Part shown: one piece after another, positions 49,214-56,681 of the stretch
Layout: every line of letters starts with the position of its first letter
How positions within the stretch are numbered: the stretch's first letter is position 1
NCBI RefSeq assembly: GCF_014649655.1
Contig: NZ_BMTL01000047.1
Coordinates: 1-56,681, forward strand
Source of the DNA: Streptomyces humidus
GTDB taxonomy: Bacteria; Actinomycetota; Actinomycetes; Streptomycetales; Streptomycetaceae
Length of the DNA stretch: 56,681 bases
Direction of reading: 5' to 3'
Made by a program: the position numbers and the translations under genes
Notes under the pieces: model-generated
Database searches by the model: none
Seen by the model: the letters and a program-made list of their open reading frames with translations, nothing else
What the model was told of the DNA's origin: nothing

Positions 49214-49247
49214 GCAGGGGCCCACGCGACGACGCGTGGGCCCCTGC
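49214..49247. terminator. terminator after chpE
   Basis: GCAGGGGCCCACGCG (49214-49228) pairs perfectly with CGCGTGGGCCCCTGC (49233-49247) around ACGA, 15 bp (16 with flanking C/G). It follows the chpE stop by 18 bp; the convergent hypothetical gene ends 170 bp beyond. Confidence 0.88.
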
Positions 49248-49417
49248 GCCCTCCCTGCGCCCCCTGCGTGCTCCCCGCGCCCGACAGCGCCCCTCGACAC
49301 GGGCCGGCGCCACCGGCAGGTCCGGCGGCCGGGGCCGAACCGCTCGGCCACGGAGGCGGTCCGGGGGAGCACCGCCCGAAGCGGCGCACACCGACTCGGG
49401 CGTCCCACCGCCCACGC

Positions 49418-50206
49418 TCACCGGACCCCGCGCTCCCGCTCCTCCACAACGGAGTTGTACGCGGCGACCAGCGCCCGCCGAGCCGTCCGCTCGACCGGCC
49501 GCAACGCCTCGGAGCGGTCCGCCATCTCCGCCGAACTGACCGCACCTCCGTGCCCGTTCTCCTGGGCGAGCGACACCAGCAGCCCCACCCGCTGCGCCAG
49601 CTCCAGCACCCGTACCGCCCGCGGCGGATACCCCGGCGCCAACACCTCCCGCCCCTGCTCCGACCGTGCCCGGTACGCGTCGATCGCCGCCTCCGCCACC
49701 GGCCCCGACCCGGCCACGTCCAGCCGCGACAGCACCGCCGTGGCGTCCCGCATCGCCTCCGCCAGCTCCCGCTCCGCCTCGCCCAGCGAGGGCACGTCCG
49801 CCGGCGGCGCCTCCCGCACCGGAAGGCAGCGCCACACCACCTCGACGTGCACGTCCCCGGCCGGCCCCGCCTCCGAGACCTCGGGCACCAGCCCGTGAGC
49901 GGCGCCGTGACAGACCACCGCCTCCTGCGCGTCCAGCGCCCGCGCGTTGAACTCCGGCGGTCCGCTCAGCCCCAGCGGATGGCCCGACACGGGCAGCGCG
50001 AGCCGCAGCCCGGTCACCCCGAGCGCCCGCAGCCGCCCCAGCGCGAGCGTGAGCCCGACGGGCGCGGACTCGCCCGGCAGCCCCTCCACCCGGTGGACGG
50101 CGTCCTCCCCGACGATGGCGAGCACAGCGTCGTCCGGCGAGACGAATCCGGCCAACAGGGCATTTCCCCAAGCGGCAAGGCGACCAGAGCGCGGTTCGGA
50201 AAGCAT
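49418..50206 (-). CDS. conserved hypothetical protein
   Basis: 262 residues, no catalytic motif recognised. The N-terminal domain of about 140 residues is mixed alpha/beta (GRLAAWGNALLAGFVSPDDAVLAIVGEDAVHRVEG, LGVTGLRLALPVSGHPLGLSG). The C-terminal half is helical and charged (LGEAERELAEAMRDATAVLSRL, RARSEQGREVLAPGYPPRAVRVLELAQRVGLL). Coding statistics and length favour a real gene conserved among streptomycetes. ATG 50206. The upstream neighbour, an ABC ATPase, is divergent. Confidence 0.75.
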   Translation of the reverse strand: MLSEPRSGRLAAWGNALLAGFVSPDDAVLAIVGEDAVHRVEGLPGESAPVGLTLALGRLRALGVTGLRLALPVSGHPLGLSGPPEFNARALDAQEAVVCHGAAHGLVPEVSEAGPAGDVHVEVVWRCLPVREAPPADVPSLGEAERELAEAMRDATAVLSRLDVAGSGPVAEAAIDAYRARSEQGREVLAPGYPPRAVRVLELAQRVGLLVSLAQENGHGGAVSSAEMADRSEALRPVERTARRALVAAYNSVVEERERGVR

Positions 50207-50359
50207 GCCCCCAGCCTAAGGACCGGACCGATGGAACGGGCCGCCGGGCCGGTGGCGTAGATTTTCCCGGAGGGGCCGCGCCCACCCACGCGCGGCGGTC
50301 CGAGCCACAGGCGCCCGCGACAACCGACCGGCCACACTGCAAGGGGAGACAACGCGCTC

Positions 50360-51157
50360 ATGAGCGATGTTCTGGAGCTTCAGGACGTAACCGTGGTCCG
50401 TGAGGGCCGGGCTCTCGTGGACCAGGTCTCCTGGTCGGTCAAGGAGGGCGAGCGCTGGGTCATCCTCGGGCCGAACGGGGCCGGGAAGACGACCCTCCTG
50501 AACATCGCGTCCACCTACCTCTTCCCGAGCTCCGGCGACGTCTCCGTCCTCGGCGAACCCCTCGGCAAGCCCGGCACCGACGTCTTCGAGCTGCGCCCAC
50601 GCGTGGGCATGGCCGGCATCGCCCTCGCCGACAAGCTCCCCAAGCGCCAGACCGTCCTGCAGACCGTGCTGACCGCCGCCTACGGCATGACGGCCGGCTG
50701 GCAGGAGGAGTACGAGGACGTCGACGAACAGCGCGCCCGCGCCTTCCTCGACCGCCTCGGCATGAGCGACTACCTCGACCGGAGGTTCGGCACCCTCTCC
50801 GAGGGCGAGCGCAAGCGGACCCTCATCGCCCGCGCCCTGATGACCGACCCCGAACTGCTGCTCCTCGACGAGCCGGCCGCCGGCCTCGACCTCGGCGGCC
50901 GCGAGGACCTCGTACGCCGTCTCGGCCGCCTCGCCCGCGACCCCGTCGCCCCCTCGATGATCATGGTCACGCACCACGTCGAGGAGATCGCGCCCGGCTT
51001 CACCCACGTCCTCATGATCCGCCAGGGCAAGGTGCTCGCCGCGGGCCCCGTCGAGCTCGAACTCACCTCCCGCAACCTCTCCCTCTGCTTCGGCCTCCCG
51101 CTCGTCGTGGAGCAGATCGGCGACCGCTGGACCGCCCGGGGTCTGCCCCTGTCCTGA
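50360..51157 (+). CDS. stand-alone ABC transporter ATP-binding protein
   Basis: 265 residues, single ABC domain. Walker A LGPNGAGKTT (about 35-44), signature LSEGERKRTLIARALM, Walker B LLLLDEPAAGLDL, H-loop VTHHVEEI. The signature has LSEGE where LSGGQ is usual. C-terminal extension of about 40 residues (VEQIGDRWTARGLPL). No permease or substrate-binding gene adjoins, as with YlmA-type ATPases. ATG 50360 has AAGGGGAG upstream. Confidence 0.92.
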   Translation: MSDVLELQDVTVVREGRALVDQVSWSVKEGERWVILGPNGAGKTTLLNIASTYLFPSSGDVSVLGEPLGKPGTDVFELRPRVGMAGIALADKLPKRQTVLQTVLTAAYGMTAGWQEEYEDVDEQRARAFLDRLGMSDYLDRRFGTLSEGERKRTLIARALMTDPELLLLDEPAAGLDLGGREDLVRRLGRLARDPVAPSMIMVTHHVEEIAPGFTHVLMIRQGKVLAAGPVELELTSRNLSLCFGLPLVVEQIGDRWTARGLPLS

Positions 51158-51204
51158 CCCCGTGCCCACCCCCTCGCGCCCTGTCCGTGACGGGACCCCG
51201 GCCC

Positions 51205-51216
51205 TACCATGAGCCT
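51205..51216 (+). promoter_or_regulatory. -10 element of leaderless nfeD mRNA
   Basis: TACCAT (51205-51210) followed by 6 nt and GTG 51217, without a Shine-Dalgarno: a leaderless arrangement. A TGTCCG hexamer about 17 bp upstream (51182-51187) is a poor -35. Confidence 0.5.
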
Positions 51217-51648
51217 GTGAACGACATCGACGCATGGGTGTGGTGGCTGGTCGGTGCGGCAGCGCTCGGTATCCCGCTCGTGGTGACCGCGATGCCCGAG
51301 TTCGGCATGCTCGCGGTCGGCGCGGTGGCCGCGGCCGTCGCCGCGAGCCTCGGCCTGGGCGCCGTCGCCCAAGTGCTCGTCTTCATCGTCGTCTCGGTCG
51401 CGCTGATCGCTGTCGTCCGCCCCATCGCGAACCGGCACAGCAGGCAGCGACCCCGACTCGCGACCGGGGTCGAGGCGTTGAAGGGCAAGCAGGCCGTCGT
51501 GCTGGAGCGCGTCGACCGCTCGGGCGGGCGGATCAAGCTCGCCGGAGAGATCTGGTCCGCGCGCTCGCTCGACAGCGACCGCGCCTATGACGTGGGGCAG
51601 GAGGTCGACGTCGTGGACATCGAGGGAGCCACGGCGATCGTCATCTGA
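51217..51648 (+). CDS. NfeD family protein (short form)
   Basis: 143 residues: an N-terminal membrane region (about 8-75, three to four helices, VWWLVGAAALGIPLVVTAMP and AAVAASLGLGAVAQVLVFIVVSVALIAVV) and a C-terminal OB-fold beta domain (GKQAVVLERVDRSGGRIKLAGEIWSARSL, VDVVDIEGATAIV). Short NfeD proteins partner the SPFH proteins that organise membrane domains; the next gene is such a protein. GTG 51217 from the leaderless pattern. Confidence 0.93.
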   Translation: MNDIDAWVWWLVGAAALGIPLVVTAMPEFGMLAVGAVAAAVAASLGLGAVAQVLVFIVVSVALIAVVRPIANRHSRQRPRLATGVEALKGKQAVVLERVDRSGGRIKLAGEIWSARSLDSDRAYDVGQEVDVVDIEGATAIVI

Positions 51649-51790
51649 TCTCGCACAACTCCCGCACCACGTAAGTCGACCGAACACCTCGCGGGCCGCA
51701 CGACGGTCTGTCAGACTCGACCAGCAAGATCTTCAACAGACATACGATCTTCCGAAACGCTTAGGCGGAGAAGGGTACGGGGATCCGACG

Positions 51791-52741
51791 ATGGAACCGG
51801 TCATCATCGTCCTGATCATTCTGGTGGTGTTGGTCTTCATCGCCCTGATCAAGACGATCCAAGTCATCCCGCAGGCCAGCGCCGCGATCGTGGAGCGCTT
51901 CGGCCGCTACACGCGCACGCTGAACGCCGGCCTCAACATCGTCGTCCCGTTCATCGACACCATCCGCAACCGCATCGACCTCCGCGAACAGGTCGTGCCG
52001 TTCCCGCCCCAGCCGGTGATCACCCAGGACAACCTGGTCGTCAACATCGACACGGTCATCTACTACCAGGTGACCGACGCCCGGGCAGCGACCTACGAAG
52101 TCGCCAGCTACATCCAGGCGATCGAGCAGCTCACCGTCACCACGCTCCGCAACATCATCGGCGGCATGGACCTGGAGCGGACGCTCACCTCCCGCGAGGA
52201 GATCAACGCGGCCCTGCGCGGCGTCCTCGACGAGGCCACCGGCAAGTGGGGCATCCGCGTCAACCGCGTCGAGCTCAAGGCGATCGAACCGCCCACCTCC
52301 ATCCAGGACTCGATGGAGAAGCAGATGCGCGCCGACCGTGACAAGCGCGCCGCGATCCTCACCGCCGAAGGAACGCGCCAGGCCGCCATCCTCACCGCCG
52401 AGGGCGAGAAGCAGTCCCAGATCCTGCGCGCCGAGGGCGAGGCCAAGGCCGCGGCCCTGCGCGCCGAGGGCGAGGCCCAGGCCGTGCGCACGGTCTTCGA
52501 GGCCATCCACGCCGGCGACCCCGACCAGAAACTCCTGTCCTACCAGTACCTCCAGATGCTCCCGAAGATCGCCGAGGGCGACGCCAACAAGCTCTGGATC
52601 GTCCCCAGCGAGATCGGCGACGCCCTGAAGGGACTGTCCGGCGCCATGGGCAACTTCGGCCCGTTCGGCGGCAATTCGGGCGGCAACAACTCCGGCAACG
52701 GCGGCGGCAACGAGCGCCGCGAGAAGCCGTCCATAGACTGA
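51791..52741 (+). CDS. SPFH domain/band 7 (stomatin-like) protein
   Basis: 316 residues. N-terminal membrane helix (PVIIVLIILVVLVFIALI), then the SPFH core: VPQASAAIVERFGRYTRTLNAGLNIVVPF-type sequence, DLREQVVPFPPQPVITQDN, VIYYQVTDARAATYEV, and the strong coiled coil AEGTRQAAILTAEGEKQSQI/LRAEGEAKAAALRAEGEA (about 195-240). The Gly/Asn-rich C-terminus (about 285-305) is disordered. Forms scaffolds with NfeD and may regulate membrane fluidity or protease complexes. ATG 51791 has GGGGATCC upstream. Confidence 0.94.
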   Translation: MEPVIIVLIILVVLVFIALIKTIQVIPQASAAIVERFGRYTRTLNAGLNIVVPFIDTIRNRIDLREQVVPFPPQPVITQDNLVVNIDTVIYYQVTDARAATYEVASYIQAIEQLTVTTLRNIIGGMDLERTLTSREEINAALRGVLDEATGKWGIRVNRVELKAIEPPTSIQDSMEKQMRADRDKRAAILTAEGTRQAAILTAEGEKQSQILRAEGEAKAAALRAEGEAQAVRTVFEAIHAGDPDQKLLSYQYLQMLPKIAEGDANKLWIVPSEIGDALKGLSGAMGNFGPFGGNSGGNNSGNGGGNERREKPSID

Positions 52742-52767
52742 CCGCCGCGAGCCGACCGCGGACGCGA

Positions 52768-52802
52768 CCGGGGCCCGCCTTCCGCGAGAAGGCGGGCCCC
52801 GG
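52768..52802. terminator. terminator between SPFH and HNH genes
   Basis: CCGGGGCCCGCCTT (52768-52781) and AAGGCGGGCCCCGG (52789-52802) form a perfect 14-bp stem around CCGCGAG. It is placed to end both convergent transcripts. Confidence 0.88.
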
Positions 52803-52819
52803 CCACGTACGGACACGGG

Positions 52820-53326
52820 CTACGCGGCGTCCAGCGTCAGCCACTCCGGCAGCGCGGCCAGGTCGTCCTGCCCCAGGGCCAGCAGCATCGCGTCCGCGGG
52901 CGTCGGCTCGAAGGGCCTCCGCAGCAACGGCATGTCCGCCTGCTCCGGAGTCCGGTCCGCCTTGCGGTGGTTGTCCTCCGCACACGAGGCGACGGTGTTC
53001 AGCCACGAGTCCTGACCACCCTGCGCCCGCGGCACCACGTGGTCCACGGTCGTCGCCCGACGACCGCAGTACGCGCACCGGTGACGGTCCCTGATCAGCA
53101 CACCCCGCCTCGACCACGGAGCTTGTCTTCGGAACGGCACCCGTACGTACCTGCACAGCCTGATCACCCGGGGCGCGGGGATGTCGACCTCCGCTCCACG
53201 CATCCGCAGTTCGGGGTGGGCCTGCTCGACGACGGCCTTGTCCTGAAGCACCAGAACGACGGCTCGGTTCAACGTCACCGTCGACAGCGGCTCGAAGCTC
53301 GCGTTCAGTACCAGCGTGTCCCGCAT
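52820..53326 (-). CDS. HNH endonuclease domain protein
   Basis: 168 residues. An N-terminal beta domain (MRDTLVLNASFEPLSTVTLNRAVVLVL) leads to the HNH motif: RHRCAYCGRRATTVDHVVPRAQGG-type sequence and a second zinc pair CAEDNHRKAD (about 86-130), with His in DHVVP and Asn/His in the DNHRKAD helix. Widespread in actinobacteria; the DNA target and role are unknown. ATG 53326 has AGGAGGT upstream. Confidence 0.92.
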   Translation of the reverse strand: MRDTLVLNASFEPLSTVTLNRAVVLVLQDKAVVEQAHPELRMRGAEVDIPAPRVIRLCRYVRVPFRRQAPWSRRGVLIRDRHRCAYCGRRATTVDHVVPRAQGGQDSWLNTVASCAEDNHRKADRTPEQADMPLLRRPFEPTPADAMLLALGQDDLAALPEWLTLDAA

Positions 53327-53462
53327 ACCAGCCCACCTCCTGTGTGCACCGGCCCACCCCCTGGCGGGCTGGGATCAACTCTGGCCGGGCACGCCGAGAT
53401 GGACAACGCAATATCTGCTGCTCCACGGGGGGTGACCCCCGCGACCCCCGGCAACAAGAAAA

Positions 53463-53500
53463 TGCCCGCCTCTGATCACTTCCAACACCAGAGGCGGGCA
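53463..53500 (-). terminator. intrinsic terminator of the PEBP gene
   Basis: TGCCCGCCTCTG (53463-53474) and CAGAGGCGGGCA (53489-53500) form a perfect 12-bp stem. On the minus strand it is followed by TTTTCTTGTTG, so it is a proper intrinsic terminator 26 nt after the PEBP stop. It precedes the HNH gene on the same strand. Confidence 0.9.
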
Positions 53501-53525
53501 AACGTCGTCTGAACGATGAGCTGAC

Positions 53526-54065
53526 TCATCCCTCCTTGGGATGTTCGTACTCACCGATCAACTGGGCGCGGCCGATCGCGTGGAAACGCAGGTTGAACCC
53601 GACCACGGCCGGCGAGGCGTCGGCGTCCGGACCGAGCTTCTCCTGATCCACCGCGTACACCGTGAACACGTACCGGTGCGGCCCGTCACCCGGCGGCGGC
53701 GCCGCCCCGCCGAAGTCCTTGCTGCCGTAGTCGTTGCGCGCGTGCACGGCGCCCTCCGGCAGCCCTTCGAACCGCCCGCCCCCCGCACCCGCGGGCAGCT
53801 CGGTCACCGAGGCCGGGATGTCGAACAGAACCCAGTGCCAGAACCCGCTGCCCGTCGGAGCGTCGGGGTCGTGACAGGTCACGGCGAAGCTCTTGGTCCC
53901 GGCCGGGAAGCCCTCCCACCGCAGCTGCGGCGAGGTGTTCCCCGCGGCCAGGACCTGGGCGTCCTTGAGTACCGCCCCTTCCTCCACGTCCTCGCTCGTG
54001 ACCGTGAACGACGGCACCGGCGGATGGAAGTCGTGGGGCAGCGGCCGCCTCTTCAGCTCGGTCAC
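53526..54065 (-). CDS. YbhB/YbcL family (PEBP) protein
   Basis: 179 residues. The phosphatidylethanolamine-binding fold: TSPQLRWEGFPAGTKSFAVTCHDPDAPTGSGFWHWVLFDIPASV, with the DPDAP and WHW ligand-site motifs, and HARNDYGSKDFGGAAPPPGDGPHRYVFTVYAVD later, both in about residues 55-150. Role in bacteria unclear. GTG 54065 has AGGAGG 7 nt upstream. Monocistronic with its own terminator. Confidence 0.94.
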   Translation of the reverse strand: MTELKRRPLPHDFHPPVPSFTVTSEDVEEGAVLKDAQVLAAGNTSPQLRWEGFPAGTKSFAVTCHDPDAPTGSGFWHWVLFDIPASVTELPAGAGGGRFEGLPEGAVHARNDYGSKDFGGAAPPPGDGPHRYVFTVYAVDQEKLGPDADASPAVVGFNLRFHAIGRAQLIGEYEHPKEG

Positions 54066-54232
54066 CTCGACACCTCCTGATAGATCGGAAAGCACTCCCT
54101 CCGGAGCCTACGACCTCCCCGCCCCGCACGAGCCCGAGCACGGCGCGGAAGGCCTCCCGGACACGACAGCGTTCGCCGTACGGCACTCCGGGCCCTCCGC
54201 GCCGGCCCGCTCCGTGAACGGCCGGGGACCTT

Positions 54233-55015
54233 CTAGAACCAGTTGCGCCTGCTGCCGACCTCGGACAGCCACTGGTTGAGGTACGCCGGCCAGTCGGTGC
54301 CCTGGTAGTCGTTCAGACCCACCTGGAACGAGCGGAAGGTGTCACTGCCCTCGCTGAACAGACCGGGCTTCTTGTCCATCTCCAGTACGACGTCCATCGC
54401 GTGCTCGTCGGCCACGAAGCTCAGTTCGACCTGGTTCAGCCCCCGGTACTGCGACGGCGGGAAGAACTCGATCTCCTGGTAGAACGGCAGCTTCTGCCGC
54501 GTGCCCCGGATGTGCCCGCGCTCGAGGTCCGCGTTCTTGAAGCGGAAGCCGAGCTGGAGGAAGGCGTCCAGAACGGCCTTCTGCGCCGGCAGCGGGTGCA
54601 CGTTGACCGCGTCCAGGTCACTGGAGTCCACGGCACGCGCGATCTCCAGCTCCGTGGTCACCCCGACGTTCATCCCGCGCAGGGCCTGTCCGTCGATCAT
54701 CGTGACCGGCGTCTCCCACGGGATCTCCAGCCCGAACGGCACCGCGTGCACCGCACCCGCCTGCAGCTCGAAGGCGCCGCCGAGCCGCTGCTTCGTGAAC
54801 TCGATGTCCTGCTTGTACTCCTGGTCGCCGCTCTCGACCTCGACCTTGGCCTGCAGCCCGACCGACAGCCCCTCGATCTGCTGGTTGACGGATCCGCCCT
54901 GGATCCGCACCTCGCCCTGGACGACACCGCCCGGAACGACGTTGACCTCGGTCAGCACCGTCTCGACCGACGCCCCGCCGGCCCCCAGACTCGCGAGCAG
55001 CTTCTTGAACGCCAT
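54233..55015 (-). CDS. sporulation protein of the Spo0M family
   Basis: 260 residues, arrestin-like double beta-sandwich. Typical Spo0M start MAFKKLLASLGAGGASVETVL, then GGVVQGEVRIQGGSVNQQIEGLSVGL, the central FELQAGAVHAVPFGLEIPWETPVT, and LPFYQEIEFFPP. In Bacillus Spo0M affects sporulation control and the cytoskeleton; in Streptomyces the role is not established. ATG 55015 has GAGGGAGAG upstream. Confidence 0.93.
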   Translation of the reverse strand: MAFKKLLASLGAGGASVETVLTEVNVVPGGVVQGEVRIQGGSVNQQIEGLSVGLQAKVEVESGDQEYKQDIEFTKQRLGGAFELQAGAVHAVPFGLEIPWETPVTMIDGQALRGMNVGVTTELEIARAVDSSDLDAVNVHPLPAQKAVLDAFLQLGFRFKNADLERGHIRGTRQKLPFYQEIEFFPPSQYRGLNQVELSFVADEHAMDVVLEMDKKPGLFSEGSDTFRSFQVGLNDYQGTDWPAYLNQWLSEVGSRRNWF

Positions 55016-55166
55016 GACTCTCCCTCTACGACCTTCTTGGACGGGATCCCTCGATCCCTACGAACGCGATCCCGACGTGGCCGGTTCCGCCGCCCCACAC
55101 CCTGACAAGCCGAGCGCCCGCTGACCAGCCCGACGCACCCAGCCGTCTGCACTACGCTCGGAGGGC

Positions 55167-55442
55167 ATGATCGCGACCATCGACCGTACGCCCCTGCCCA
55201 GGAGCGTCTTCCGTCGCCCTGTCCTGGAGGCGGCCCCGGATCTCCGGGGCGGTCCGCTCGTCCGCATGATCCCCGAGGGCCCGGTCGCCCTGCGGCTCAC
55301 CGAGGCCGAGGCCCGCGACGCCGGGAACGACCCCGGCCCCCACGCCTGTCGCGATCGCGCGACCCGCAGCGGCGTGATGTCCGGTCCGCCCGGACAAGCG
55401 CACGTCCGCTTCATCCACGGCATGTCAAGGCGGTCAGCGTGA
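55167..55442 (+). pseudogene. N-terminal half of an alkyladenine glycosylase-like gene
   Basis: 91 residues. LPRSVFRRPVLEAAPDLRGGPLV and ALRLTEAEARDAGNDPGPHACRDRATRSGVMSGPPG align with the first half of AAG/MPG enzymes. Glu48 and His59 keep the spacing of the human Glu125 and His136, but the DNA-stacking Tyr127 is Arg50, and the Tyr159 position in AHVRFIHGM is Arg81. The C-terminal half, with the conserved Asn169, is absent. Yet GGAGGGC and a TACGCT element precede ATG 55167, and the stop overlaps the next GTG by 4 bp. It is either a decaying duplicate or a repurposed small protein; divergence from the neighbour is large. Confidence 0.7.
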
Positions 55443-56053
55443 ACGTCGATCTCCTCTCCCGTCCTGCTGAAGAGGTCGCCCCCGAGCTGCTCGGGAGCGT
55501 CCTCGCCTGCAAGAGCTCCAAGGGGACTGTGAGCATCGCCATCACGGAGACCGAGGCGTACTCCGGCACGGCCGACCCGGCCTCCCATGCCTACCGGGGC
55601 CGGACACCCCGTAACGCCGTCATGTTCGGACCCGCGGGACACCTGTACGTCTACCGGTCGCACGGCCTCCACTGGTGCGCCAACGTCGTCACCGGGACGG
55701 ACGGCATCGCCTCGGCCGTCCTCGTCCGGGCAGGCAGGGTCATCGAGGGGGAGGACCTGGCACGCAGGCGACGAGGGGAGAAGGTCGAGAGTCCCCGCCT
55801 TGCGCGAGGCCCGGGAAACTTCTGCCAGGCACTCGGGATCACGGCGGAGCACAACGGCGCGGACCTCCTCCTGACAGGCGCCTCGGTGTCGTTGTCCGAG
55901 GGCGAGTCGGTACCTGCCGCGCTCATCCAGGCCGGTCCTCGGGTGGGAGTGAGCAAGGCCCACGACTGGCAGCACCGGTTCTACCTCGCCGGTGATCCGA
56001 CGGTCTCGGCGTACCGGCTGAGCCCGCGAGCCAAACCGTCCGCCGGAGCCTGA
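55439..56053 (+). CDS. DNA-3-methyladenine glycosylase (AAG/MPG family)
   Basis: 204 residues, normal length. It excises alkylated purines in base-excision repair. Catalytic Glu39 and Tyr41 in ITETEAYSG, His50 in PASHAYRG, Tyr72 in HLYVYRSHG, and Asn82 in CANVV match human Glu125, Tyr127, His136, Tyr159 and Asn169 in spacing. RGPGNFCQALGIT is the conserved later motif. GTG 55439 overlaps the preceding fragment's stop, so translation may depend on that fragment. Last protein gene before the rRNA operon. Confidence 0.94.
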   Translation: MNVDLLSRPAEEVAPELLGSVLACKSSKGTVSIAITETEAYSGTADPASHAYRGRTPRNAVMFGPAGHLYVYRSHGLHWCANVVTGTDGIASAVLVRAGRVIEGEDLARRRRGEKVESPRLARGPGNFCQALGITAEHNGADLLLTGASVSLSEGESVPAALIQAGPRVGVSKAHDWQHRFYLAGDPTVSAYRLSPRAKPSAGA

Positions 56054-56322
56054 GCCGCAGTGCGCCTTGCCGGAGAACCGGCCGAGGTTCCCGGCCCCCC
56101 AGGCCACCGCCCGGGCGTGGACCGAGCTCTCGACGGCACGTCGCCGGCGCCGCAGGCGACACCGCTCTCCGGCTCCGACGGGCACGGTCGCCCCTCCGAA
56201 CAGGTACGCAACGGTCCGCGCATCGGAGTCCCGGGCGACACAGCCCTGCACTCCGGAGCTACCGGGTCGCCGACGACCCGACGGGGGCCCCTGGCGGGCC
56301 ACGTCCCCGGGCCCCGCCGAAG
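56054..56322. other. non-coding region between the glycosylase and rRNA promoters
   Basis: No supportable gene; open frames here are Pro/Gly/Arg-rich shadows. Hairpins such as CCGG-AGAA-CCGG near 56077 and GGGGCCC/GGGCCCC near 56285-56315 may end the glycosylase transcript. Confidence 0.55.
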
Positions 56323-56351
56323 TTGACTCGCTCATGGACGGGGCGTAACGT
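56323..56351 (+). promoter_or_regulatory. upstream rRNA operon promoter
   Basis: TTGACT (56323-56328), 17 bp, TAACGT (56346-56351): the best vegetative-type promoter in the window. It reads toward the rRNA leader, so it is probably the first of several rrn promoters. Confidence 0.75.
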
Positions 56352-56681
56352 AGCCCGAGCCGCTTGAACCGGGTACGGCATTCGCCTGCAGCCGGAAGCG
56401 GCCACCCACTACCTACGACATCCCTCAGCGGGAATGAATTCGGCGTGCCTGCATGCCCGAATTCCACCGCACCGCAACTCGATTATGAGTTGCGCAGGGA
56501 ATCGGCTAACGTAGTGAATGTCGAAAGGCCGACGGGCGAAAGCTCGAAAGCCAGGACAATCCCGCCGACAGGGAATCGGATCGAGAAAAAGATCTGATAG
56601 AGTCGGAAACGCAAGACAGCAAGACCGAAGGGAAGCGCCCGGAGGAAAGCCCGAGAGGTTCGGGTGAGTACAAAGGAAGCG
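56352..56681 (+). other. rRNA operon promoter cluster and pre-16S leader (partial)
   Basis: No ORF. Further -10-like elements are TAACGT (56507-56512) and TAGAGT (56598-56603). The last 80 bases (AAGACCGAAGGGAAGCGCCC, GGAGGAAAGCCC, AAAGGAAGCG) match, from memory, the conserved Streptomyces leader that precedes 16S rRNA. The 16S gene itself starts beyond the window edge. Confidence 0.8.
56473..56494. repeat. palindrome among the rRNA promoters
   Basis: CGCAACTC (56473-56480) and GAGTTGCG (56487-56494) are perfectly complementary around GATTAT. It lies just upstream of the TAACGT element and could be a regulator site or transcript hairpin. Confidence 0.5.

Noticed and set aside
55058..56467. 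469-codon minus-strand open frame over the glycosylase genes
   Set aside because: Antisense to two recognisable glycosylase sequences; product is low-complexity and matches nothing I recognise.
56060..56597. Several 77-93-codon plus-strand frames before the rRNA leader
   Set aside because: Mutually overlapping, low-complexity, and lying across clear rRNA promoter and leader sequence.

Overview
The window reads as part of the chromosomal core of a Streptomyces species. Support: very high G+C with strong third-position GC bias, frequent GTG/TTG starts, many leaderless -10/ATG junctions (TANNNT about 6 nt before the start codon), a Cys-free chaplin gene, a streptophobe-type protein, a Spo0M-type sporulation protein, and an actinomycete-style rRNA leader at the right edge. 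From memory the gene content resembles the chpE - serB - fabI/fabG - tyrS - moaA part of the S. coelicolor chromosome, but no alignment was run. I see no insertion sequence, prophage, CRISPR array or tRNA.

Layout. 1-575: a heptanucleotide satellite and GC-rich non-coding DNA. 0.6-6.3 kb: alpha/beta hydrolase, an orphan winged-helix/HEAT-like protein, a VOC protein, an ABC-F ATPase behind a leaderless 7-codon leader ORF, and a small HTH protein. 6.4-10.4 kb: a crotonase, then an Asp23/Gls24 envelope-stress locus (two Asp23-type proteins, a DUF2273-like peptide, a DUF6286 protein and AmaP, divergent from a two-domain Asp23-like protein). 10.4-15.3 kb, mostly minus strand: SDR + GH15 glucoamylase-like enzyme, SURF1, a zinc-ribbon protein, a DnaQ-like exonuclease with BRCT. 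15.6-22.2 kb: VIT transporter, sterol-desaturase-like hydroxylase + YhhN, CopD, CaiB/BaiF CoA transferase, secreted subtilase.

22.5-31.5 kb: DUF485/acetate symporter pair, moaA, small zinc-binding and membrane proteins, tyrS, and a TldD/TldE-type peptidase pair. 31.7-37.4 kb: the fabG-fabI pair, a small secreted protein, a FadR/GntR regulator divergent from a CynX/NimT MFS transporter with a 38-residue membrane peptide, and a SixA phosphatase. 37.5-46.8 kb: serB, the streptophobe protein with a (QG)n microsatellite, a double-FHA ABC exporter, a secreted SLT protein behind a highly structured leader RNA, and a QueA-like + SDR operon.

47-56.7 kb: a GAF histidine kinase/NarL-type regulator pair, chpE, a conserved hypothetical, a stand-alone ABC ATPase, NfeD + SPFH membrane-scaffold genes, HNH nuclease, PEBP protein, Spo0M, a broken alkyladenine-glycosylase half-gene translationally coupled to an intact one, and finally promoters and leader of an rRNA operon whose 16S gene lies beyond the edge.

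Most genes are ordinary core or lineage-conserved functions. The most interesting items are the SLT leader RNA with a Shine-Dalgarno-masking stem, the leader ORF before the ABC-F gene, the degenerate glycosylase half-gene in which both DNA-stacking tyrosines became arginine, and the Asp23 locus. All family calls rest on reading the translations by eye; no database search was possible.
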